From Pyropia yezoensis (taxonomy: Eukaryota; Rhodophyta; Bangiophyceae; Bangiales; Bangiaceae): 64,000 nt of DNA. The stretch spans positions 18,186,354 to 18,250,353 of the forward strand of contig CM020620.1 in NCBI GenBank assembly GCA_009829735.1, written 5' to 3'. Both the position numbers and the translations under genes were made by a program. Under the pieces are notes generated by a model that was not told the origin of the DNA, searched no databases, and saw only the letters and a program-made list of their open reading frames with translations. Below, in pieces: positions 53,657 to 61,470 of this stretch. Every line of letters starts with the position of its first letter. The stretch's first letter is position 1.

Positions 53657-56335
53657 TTACTGCGCACCTAAGCCAGCCTCGTCAAGCAGTCTCACAAGCC
53701 GCCCTGCGCTGACGAACGTGCGTCCAAACAATTGGACCAAGTCACCTCGCGTGCGGACAATGGAGCGCTGTGTCCAGTCGCCATTCTCCATGACGTCCTC
53801 GGACGAGGCCAAGTCGTTGTCCAGAACGTAGAGGTAGCACGAACGCGAAAGCCAATAGTCATACTGCTCTTGGCCACCAAACAAAGAGATCAGCTCAGTC
53901 TTGCGCTCGTTCAACGCCTTCAGAATGGCAGGGACGTTGTTTGCTGAAAGAGCTGTAGCCCCACGGGTCTTGGTCTGCACCCAAACGACGACTTCACCAT
54001 CGCGGGTCTCGAAGAAGAACGCACCATCAAAGCATGGGCAATTGGTAGGCAGCTCGTACACAGTCTTGCACCGCTCCTCACGGCTGTACGAAGATGACAG
54101 CAGCGCCGTTACGGTCTCCAGCCGGTCAGAGCCATCCACGTTCTTACCCCGCAACTTCTTCACCACCTTGCGCGCGACCGCTGCGTTCACCAGCTCATCC
54201 TGTAGCAGATTGCACTCGCCGATGTACGTCGCACCTCCTCCATACAGCTTGCGGAGCGTAATGGCCGAGTACTTAGGCTCATGGAAGCTGCGGGCAATGG
54301 AGTGCATGCCCTCCCATCTCAATACAAACTGCTCCCACCGGACGCCCATCAGCTTCGCCACCGATTGGTCCGCCATACCGGCAGCCACTTGGTCCGTCTT
54401 ACCAGCAGCTGCTTGGTTGTTCACAGGCTCGCCCTTTTCCGACACGACCTGCATGACGCACACAAAAGCATCCCAAAGGATCGAGGGCTCACGCGGCTCC
54501 GATACCGCCATGGCTAGGGACAGGCACGTGAGCTCGGGTTGAAAGATCCTGTTACCGCCGGCTGTGACGAGCCCGAGAGCCCGCACATCTCCATAGCAGA
54601 GGTCCTCTTCGGCACGCAATTGACCGACCGAGAATTTCTCCTTTGCCAGCTCCTCGCGCGCCTTGTCATCGACAGTGGCATCAGACCACGTCGCGGGCTT
54701 GATGTCAAGCATCGTAGCAGCTGCAGCTGCACTGGCCTTGGTTCCAGATGCCCTTGGCAAGACAAAGGTGTCGGCCCTCACATTCTGAGAAAGGATGGTG
54801 GACGCCAAAACCGCGTCGCGGAAGGCCGGCGAAGTCGACCACAGGTCATTCGGAAGCGGGTTGGAAGGCGTGCGGTCAAGTAGACCGACGGAGCTTCGGA
54901 TGTCGACAGCCTGCATGATTTCCAGGAAGTCAAGCTTCGCAGCTACCGACAGCATGATGAAGACATTGATGGCGGTACGCCAGGTAGAGCCAGACGCCAC
55001 CGCGTAGATCTCGGCGCATTCCAACAGTTTCATTGATGTGCGCTTCGCACCAATGGACATGATCAGATACCGAGAATCACGAGGGTCCCGCTGCCGCTCG
55101 GACAAAGCCCTAAACATAAGGCTCACCAGAAGATGGAACGGCGGAGGCTCAATCTCTTGCACCACCCGCGCAGAGCGTCCCGATACCGTCTGCTCATCCA
55201 GCATCAGACCCGCTTCCAGAGACGTCATGACGCTGACGCCGCCGGCCAGATCTGTCAACGAGCACGCTTCGCTCCGGACGGGGTATCTCACGTCCATGCC
55301 CAAAGAACCGCAAACGCGCGCCCCGACCTGCGTGGTCAGCAGATTGTTGATCTCGTCAACAAAGAGCACGAGCTTGGAGCTTGGCCCGCCTCGCCTTGCC
55401 TTGTTAAGAAACAAAGCACGGACCTCATTACGCACGTCGGTCACTGAGAACCGCCCCGCATCAAGGTCCATGTAGAAACCCTCCACGAATTGCGTAAAGA
55501 GCTGGCGGGGTGCCGCACCGAAGTACGCCAGCTCACAGAACAGGATGCGCACCAAAAGCAAAAGGTAGTACCCACGTTCATACTTGACGCACTGGAGCTC
55601 CTCGTCCAGCAACCGGAAGGACCCGTTGAAGGAGATGCCCATGACGACAGCATTCTCCAATATAGGGTTGTGCTCGACCGCCCGGCAAACGTAGTGGGCC
55701 GCCTCGCGCAGAAACAGGGTCTTGCCACGCCCCACCGACGCCAAAAGGTACAGTAACGGCTTGCGGGTGACGTCAACCGCTTGCACCTTTCGGTCTGTGA
55801 TGAAGGCGAACAACACGACTTGCTCCCAAAACCGCTCCAAGTCATTATCCAGGTGCGAGCCAAAAGCTGCCTGCACCGGATCAGGATTAGGGGAGAAGAT
55901 GATGTTGTAGTCAGGCGGCAGGAAGGAGCCGTCCGGTTCAGGTTGTCGCAACCGCCGCTGCGACTGAAGCATGTTCTGAACCGGTCGGCGACGAAGTCCG
56001 CGCAACGCCCACCACGTTGAAGCTGCAGCGTCGGAGACTGTCTTCAGCAGGCCAGCCACTATGACAGGTCCCGGTCTTGACCGTCGCTCTCTAGGGGGTC
56101 GGAGCGCCTCCCCACGAGAATGCCAAACCCCAGGGGACGGCCACGCGCCAGAGATGACTCCAGGGCCACAAAAGGATGCCCTGCAGCTGGCGAGAGAGGG
56201 GCCCGCAAAGCGCGAAGAGACCACGCAACGACCGGATGATGACGGGGTCTTGCTGCCACGTTTGCTTAAGCCTTCGCCTGCTGCTGGCGGCGAGAAGCTT
56301 ACAAATGAGAACATTCGAGGAAGAGTTGGTGCCAT
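53657..56335 (-). CDS. Crinkler/RHS-like protein: P-loop NTPase plus PD-(D/E)xK nuclease
   Basis: 892 residues from ATG 56335 (ATG 55972 is a later option). After a basic, Ser/Pro-rich leader, the NTPase region begins near residue 150. Walker A is SVGRGKT (about 199-205) with Ala in place of the first Gly; Walker B is LVLFVDEINN (about 322). A long helical region follows. The C-terminus has DGAFFF, then VVVWVQTK (about 769-786), the D...(E/Q)xK pattern of restriction-endonuclease-like folds. NTPase followed by REase is the architecture described for Crinkler-RHS-type proteins, which are thought to derive from transposon-linked systems; some are secreted effectors in oomycetes and fungi. No LxLFLAK leader is seen. 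The ORF is intact and has balanced, not Ala/Gly-rich, composition, suggesting recent spread or transfer. Role as effector, defence or selfish gene is open. Confidence 0.72.
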   Translation of the reverse strand: MAPTLPRMFSFVSFSPPAAGEGLSKRGSKTPSSSGRCVVSSRFAGPSLASCRASFCGPGVISGAWPSPGVWHSRGEALRPPRERRSRPGPVIVAGLLKTVSDAAASTWWALRGLRRRPVQNMLQSQRRLRQPEPDGSFLPPDYNIIFSPNPDPVQAAFGSHLDNDLERFWEQVVLFAFITDRKVQAVDVTRKPLLYLLASVGRGKTLFLREAAHYVCRAVEHNPILENAVVMGISFNGSFRLLDEELQCVKYERGYYLLLLVRILFCELAYFGAAPRQLFTQFVEGFYMDLDAGRFSVTDVRNEVRALFLNKARRGGPSSKLVLFVDEINNLLTTQVGARVCGSLGMDVRYPVRSEACSLTDLAGGVSVMTSLEAGLMLDEQTVSGRSARVVQEIEPPPFHLLVSLMFRALSERQRDPRDSRYLIMSIGAKRTSMKLLECAEIYAVASGSTWRTAINVFIMLSVAAKLDFLEIMQAVDIRSSVGLLDRTPSNPLPNDLWSTSPAFRDAVLASTILSQNVRADTFVLPRASGTKASAAAAATMLDIKPATWSDATVDDKAREELAKEKFSVGQLRAEEDLCYGDVRALGLVTAGGNRIFQPELTCLSLAMAVSEPREPSILWDAFVCVMQVVSEKGEPVNNQAAAGKTDQVAAGMADQSVAKLMGVRWEQFVLRWEGMHSIARSFHEPKYSAITLRKLYGGGATYIGECNLLQDELVNAAVARKVVKKLRGKNVDGSDRLETVTALLSSSYSREERCKTVYELPTNCPCFDGAFFFETRDGEVVVWVQTKTRGATALSANNVPAILKALNERKTELISLFGGQEQYDYWLSRSCYLYVLDNDLASSEDVMENGDWTQRSIVRTRGDLVQLFGRTFVSAGRLVRLLDEAGLGAQ

Positions 56336-57235
56336 GGCATCGGGTGCGACCGGGGACGGCAGAGTAGGACGACGGCCGCGACGGAGAAAAAGGGTTACGG
56401 AACGGCGCAGAAGCCAAACAACGTGGCGTGGGGAGCGTGGCAGGGGGTGAGGATGAGAGAACGCGCAAGTGCGAAAGAGGGTTGCGGTAGGGCGCACGAC
56501 CCACACCACGTACCGTGGGGAGGGTGGAAGGGGGAAGGGCGTCAACGCGCCCCCGACTCCAGTGTAGTCACCAGCAGCGAGGGTACCGGCCCACGCCTAG
56601 CCGCGTCTCACGGTGGGGGGGGGGGCATGGCGAGGCGCCGTCAGCTCGCTCGAGCATCTCCAGCGCAGTGCCCCTTAGCTAGCTAACCCAGGATCCACCG
56701 TCCGACCCTGCCATGCCGGAACGGCCTGATAAAACCGTGATTTTTCTTGATGAGGTGTGGCGGCTTACTTTAGAATCCTCATTCTAATTGAGATGGGCCG
56801 AACGGAGATAGCCCCGTTCAAAGATTGTGCGCTCGAAAGTCGCCCGGATCGGCCCCTGCCGGATACTGTAAAACTGGCATGACAGCCCGTTCTATCGCAC
56901 TCATGGGGCGCGTGGAGTGAACTGGTGGAGCTGTCGATGGCCAGGTGATCGACGCTAAGGCGCACCAACTGCAAGAGAGGTGGCAGCAGAGCATGTGGCG
57001 GACAGGCTATGTAGCGCGGTCCACTGCATGGAGGCGTCCACAGTGTCCGCAGCGACGCGGTTGGCTATCCCTGCGAAGCACTTCGTTCGCTCTTTCAAAG
57101 TGGGTGAGGCCTGTTCGCAGACCGTGTTCGCAGGTCACACGCAGCGCGTCCCCGGGGCCCGGGGCTGCGAAAGGATGAGCGCAGGCACAACCGCACGACA
57201 AGTAACTACGCAGCCGAGGAAGATAAATGTAATAA
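56336..57235. other. Upstream region between divergent Crinkler-like and Harbinger genes
   Basis: Contains a duplicated TACCGTGGGGAG/GGCGTGGGGAG block at 56420-56530, and a GC-poorer stretch (56700-56900). No terminal inverted repeat of the Harbinger element was identified here by eye. Confidence 0.35.
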
Positions 57236-58426
57236 ATGCATGTCGATTTAGCCTCGACCTTGGTGGGCCATTCACAAACACTCCTACCCGATGACGATGG
57301 CAGTGGTCTCCTCCGCGACAGACGCGCGGCCATGTACCCTCCGGCCTGGCAGACTGCCGCTACAGCGCACGCCATCACCGTAGCGGCCACCATGTATAGT
57401 AGGCGCGGGTTGTTTGCTTCTCCTCCCCCTGATGTAAACATCCCTATTACTGTTGAGGATGTGCAGGCCCGCTACGGTGCCAACTTCGCCCGCGCAATGC
57501 GGATGCCGGCAGACGCTGTCGAGAGCTTGGTGGCTGTTTTGCGCCCCCGCCTCCCGCGCCGCGGACTGTCCCCACTGTGTCGCACGGCTCTGGCGCTCAG
57601 GTACTTGGGCGGCGGCAGCTATGTGGACATCTGCGCGGTTTTTGGTGTGCACCCCACCACGCTCTACCGGGCGCTCTGGGAGGTGATCGATGCCATCAAT
57701 GCCACCCCAGCGCTGGATTTTGACTTCAAGTTGAGCAGCCGAGACCGACGGCTGGATTACGCGGGTGGCTTCCAGCGCCGTCGGGGGTCCTCGTTTGGGA
57801 ACGTGATTGGGGCTTTGGACGGCGTCGCGATACGCCAGGAGCAGCCTCTGCCGTCTGACGTCCAATGCGTCGCGGATTACTACTCAAGGAAGGGCTTCAA
57901 CTCGTTCAACGCCCAGGCGATCTGCGACGCCGATTACAAGTTTCGGTGGATGAGCTGCATGAGCCCTGGTGCTACCCATGACTCGACAGCGTTTGCCTGT
58001 ACGCGACTGGGTCGGACGTTATTGGACCCTGTCCACGAGCTGACGGCGGCTTTGATTGCCGACGGCCATTGCATTGTGGCTGACGAGGCATATGCTGCCA
58101 GCGAGGTATTGGCCGTACCTTGGCCAGGCGGTGGGCGAGGTGACCGCTGGAAGGATAGTTACAACTTTTATCAGTCATCAAGCCGCATCCACACCGAGCA
58201 AGCCTTTGACATGCTTTCGTGGCGATGGGGTGTGTTTTGGCGGCCTTTGCGTGTGCCTTTTCCCAAGAGACCGAGCCTTGTGCGTGCGTGTTTTCGCTTG
58301 CATAACTTTTACCGGGGCGATGCTTCTGCAAGGAACTGTGCCCCTGGGCCATGGGGTAACGACCAAGTTGGGGGTCAAGCGTCATTCTGTAAGGATTTCC
58401 CCCCTAATCCCATGCCTAATACTTAA
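57236..58426 (+). CDS. PIF/Harbinger-type transposase (HARBI1-like, DDE)
   Basis: 396 residues from ATG 57236; ATG 57332 is an alternative. A helix-turn-helix-like region (RYLGGGSYVDICAVFGVHPT, about 122-141) precedes the DDE core: GALDG with D195, ADEAY with D283 and the helix HTEQAFDMLSWRWGVFWRPL with E321. The second D to E spacing is 38. This is the DDE_Tnp_4 arrangement of PIF/Harbinger transposases and the host gene HARBI1. All three catalytic residues and an unbroken frame suggest recent activity or a domesticated gene. Harbinger elements usually also encode a Myb-like protein; none was found nearby. Confidence 0.92.
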   Translation: MHVDLASTLVGHSQTLLPDDDGSGLLRDRRAAMYPPAWQTAATAHAITVAATMYSRRGLFASPPPDVNIPITVEDVQARYGANFARAMRMPADAVESLVAVLRPRLPRRGLSPLCRTALALRYLGGGSYVDICAVFGVHPTTLYRALWEVIDAINATPALDFDFKLSSRDRRLDYAGGFQRRRGSSFGNVIGALDGVAIRQEQPLPSDVQCVADYYSRKGFNSFNAQAICDADYKFRWMSCMSPGATHDSTAFACTRLGRTLLDPVHELTAALIADGHCIVADEAYAASEVLAVPWPGGGRGDRWKDSYNFYQSSSRIHTEQAFDMLSWRWGVFWRPLRVPFPKRPSLVRACFRLHNFYRGDASARNCAPGPWGNDQVGGQASFCKDFPPNPMPNT

Positions 58427-59468
58427 GGGATAATATCTGGGACCTCTCCTTACAGATCCTGCCGAATCAACTCCTGGCAACATGGATCAACTCCTTGTAT
58501 TGTGGGGCATGACGCGGTGTACCTTCCAGACGCAAGATGAGTCAGCCGCTGTCTCACGGTGTCTGCCGGCCGCACGACAGCAGCCATCGACAGCCCATCA
58601 TGGCCTGTCGAAAGGCGCCACCGTCAGCACCCATGACGAGCCACATCTGCCACAGCTGGCGAGTCCGTTAAAATGTCCTCGCTGCAGCATTGCAGCGATG
58701 TGACTGGCTAGCCGGCTGGCCGATTCGGCCGACTCGATCGAATCGTGCTTACACGCCTCTCGGACCATCGGGCCGACTGGCGTCTGGAGCCGGCTGGGGC
58801 GGCGCCCTAGGCGCCGCACGCCGGACCCCTTCGTTTGGGGCAAACTGGGGCTGCACTCCTTTAGTGCGCACGCCCGCCCATGCTTTGTTCTGAGAGCCAT
58901 GCTTTGTTTTTGGGCCGTTTTGTGCCTACCGGTGGAGCGACGGGGAAACGCATGCTTTGGGGCACCTCGGGTGTTCCGACGCGAGTATATAGTGCGTGAG
59001 TGTCGGCGCCACCGGGGGAGACCGGAAGGGCAACCACAGACACAGACCAAAGACGACCTTCACCCTTTGAACCCTCTCGATCACCACCGACGTCGCGCCG
59101 TCCTCTTCCCCAGACCCACCACCGTCACCACCTCCATCCTCTTCCCCGCACCCTGTCGCTCTATTGGCTGGCACGGGTCGCTGACACCATCACGAGTACG
59201 TTGAGGGCTGCCCAAGTGTGGGTGGTTCCTCACATGTGGTAGCTTCAGATAGTTTGGCTTTTCTACCTGGCGGTGACTTGCGATTCCGTTTTTGATTTTG
59301 GCTCTCCCTGCGATTGTGCAGTCGTGTTGCCCCCTACGTTCGGCTTGCCACGGGCATTGTAATACGAACGTAGCGGGTTCCACGAATCACACCGAACGAA
59401 CAATTTCCTGACACAACCCTTGTGGTTTTTTTTTCACGGAATTTTTCTTTTGGTCAACCGATTGTTGA
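58427..59468. other. Region downstream of the transposase, no gene called
   Basis: Dense in short dyads at 58695-58745 (GCTAGCCGGCTGGCCGATTCGGCCGA-like, written here only in part). No exon was recognised. It may contain the transposon's right end and an upstream exon for the zinc-finger ORF. Confidence 0.35.
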
Positions 59469-60254
59469 GTCCCAGTGAGATCCACATCAGATTCGGAATA
59501 CTCTTCCTCAGCACTGGCGGCCGGCCCGACATCCTCGGCGGCCTCGGCGCGCGATACCGGGTCCACGTCCCGTGGCACCCCCCCGGTACGCACACCCTCG
59601 ACGATCCGCGCACCCCCGACGGTCCGCGCACCCCCGACGACCCGTGGCGCCTTCACGGCCCACGGTCCGTCGGCACGCGGCCCCCCGTCGGCACGCGGCC
59701 CCCCGTCGGCACGCGGCTCCCCGCAGGCACACGCCCGCCCGAGGGCACACAACCCCCCGGCGGGCGCCCACTCGATTCCTACCCCGGCGGTCCCAGTCCG
59801 CCTCGCCTCGGCGGGCCGGGCCGCACCCAAGCCCCCCCTCTCGGGCAAGGGCAAGGGCCCTGCCACCAAGGACACGGCAGCCCGCGTCAACCGTCGCCTG
59901 TTACTGCCCCCCCAAGAATCGGGGCGCCGTTACACCGCCCCGCCGCCACCGGTGATTGGTCACATCAAGCCAACCACGGCGCGCGCGGTTGAGCAGCGTG
60001 AGCAACGCCGAATTGCCAAGAGCCACCGTGGGGCGCAACGGAAATTCCTTTGCAATCCGTGCGGTGTGCGGTGCAACAGCCTCACTGTGCTGCGTGATCA
60101 CCGCGGATCCCGTCGCCACCGATACGTAATTAACCGCCCGGACACCCTTCCCCGTTGCGAACCCTGCGGACGCGAATTTGAGTCGGTGGAACATTTCGAG
60201 CGGCACACACGTGGCAAGGATCATCACCGCACGCTGGCGCGCCGCACCGATTGA
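59469..60254 (+). CDS. Two-finger C2H2 protein ORF without a start codon
   Basis: Open from the stop at 59466 to 60254, about 260 codons, with no ATG anywhere in frame. The first 150 residues are disordered, with short repeats of the type APPT and SARGPP. Two C2H2 zinc fingers of the long-linker (U1-like) type follow: CNPCGVRCNSLTVLRDHRGS with RRH, and CEPCGREFESVEHFERHTRG with KDH. Such fingers bind double-stranded RNA or DNA. The missing start means an upstream exon (an acceptor CCCAG lies at 59471-59475) or a gene fragment. It lies 350 bp before retroelement copy B; whether it belongs to it is unknown. Confidence 0.5.
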   Translation, partial: VPVRSTSDSEYSSSALAAGPTSSAASARDTGSTSRGTPPVRTPSTIRAPPTVRAPPTTRGAFTAHGPSARGPPSARGPPSARGSPQAHARPRAHNPPAGAHSIPTPAVPVRLASAGRAAPKPPLSGKGKGPATKDTAARVNRRLLLPPQESGRRYTAPPPPVIGHIKPTTARAVEQREQRRIAKSHRGAQRKFLCNPCGVRCNSLTVLRDHRGSRRHRYVINRPDTLPRCEPCGREFESVEHFERHTRGKDHHRTLARRTD

Positions 60255-60600
60255 CACCTGTTGACACGCCCCTGGATCTGGCCTAGGAGCCCGATTTTCC
60301 CCCATTGATCCCCCCGCTTGGAAATCCGACACGACCCGACTCGGGCCTGTGCACGGACGCTTCTGAATAATCCGTTTGTGTGATTTCAACCGAATTCCTT
60401 GTGCTTCTCGAAGTAGTGCTGTACATCATTTGGAACGTTGCAGCAACTAGCGCAGCACTTATCCAAATCGTGTACACCACTACTGCTGCAGACAAACTCC
60501 TATCCCACATCTCCGAGATCTTCCTTGGGGTCCTCCCCAAGCAAGTCTTGTGAAATCTGGGTTGTAAGTTTGTTTGCCTCGGACTTGAACCGAAGACACC

Positions 60601-61470
60601 ATGGATGCACCAATCCCAGGGGGTGTCAACCCGGCCAATCCGGGCTCGGGCTCGAACGCACCGACCATGGAAGCCTGGACCCAGCTTACCGCGTTTGTCG
60701 CGCAAATGAGCGAACAACTCGAGGCTCATAAGATGGAACTAGCCGACGCTAAGCAGCAACTGTCCGAAGCCAACGCCAGGGCCACTACTAGTGGCATGAA
60801 ATCCGCGAGGCCGAACAAACCCGTGGCTTTCTCCGGTAAACCTGGGACGGTTGAAGCGTGGTGCTCGCATATGGATTTCTATGTGCGACTGAGTGACCCC
60901 GACGATGCGTGCAGTATTGCTTGCACCTTCCTCGACGGCGACGCGTTCGACTGGTGGAAGGTCTACAGTCAGACTACAGCTGTCCCGAACTGGGAATCCT
61001 TCCGTTCTGCTCTAATTCGCCGCTTCAGTCCACTGAACAAGACACAAGCGGCACGAGACAAGCTGCACTCGTGGCGCCAAATCAAAGACGTCGGAACGTT
61101 CAACAGGACGCTTCTGAGCGTCCTCTTGGACATCCCTGACATCACGGAAGCCGAGAAGATTGACCGCTACACCCGAGGCTTGAAGCGGGACATCTGGCAG
61201 GCTCTTTGTCTCAAGACCTACTCGGATCTTGAATCTGTCATGACTGACGCTCTGCGCGTGGAGGCTGCCAAGGCTGGTGCCTCGACGCACCTCGGCGGCA
61301 CATCTGCGAGGCCATCCACGACGGGTGTCATTCCCATGGAAATCTCCAGCATCAAAGTCGAGAAACTCACGCCTGAAGAGCGTCAGCGCTGCATGCGTGA
61401 AGGCCTCTGCCTCCGCTGCCGTGAGAAAGGACATATGGCCAAGGACTGCCCAAAAGGCCAGCGGAACTGA
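60601..61470 (+). CDS. gag: Gag of retroelement copy B
   Basis: 289 residues. Has the same layout as the copy A protein: hydrophilic N-terminus, Retrotrans_gag core (DWWKVYSQTTAVPNWESF, RRFSPLNKTQAARDKL, RYTRGLKRDIWQALCL) and a CCHC knuckle (CLRCREKGHMAKDC). The stop at 61468 lies 13 bases after the heptamer CCCAAAA (61449-61455), whose codon phase is exactly X XXY YYZ. Confidence 0.93.
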   Translation: MDAPIPGGVNPANPGSGSNAPTMEAWTQLTAFVAQMSEQLEAHKMELADAKQQLSEANARATTSGMKSARPNKPVAFSGKPGTVEAWCSHMDFYVRLSDPDDACSIACTFLDGDAFDWWKVYSQTTAVPNWESFRSALIRRFSPLNKTQAARDKLHSWRQIKDVGTFNRTLLSVLLDIPDITEAEKIDRYTRGLKRDIWQALCLKTYSDLESVMTDALRVEAAKAGASTHLGGTSARPSTTGVIPMEISSIKVEKLTPEERQRCMREGLCLRCREKGHMAKDCPKGQRN

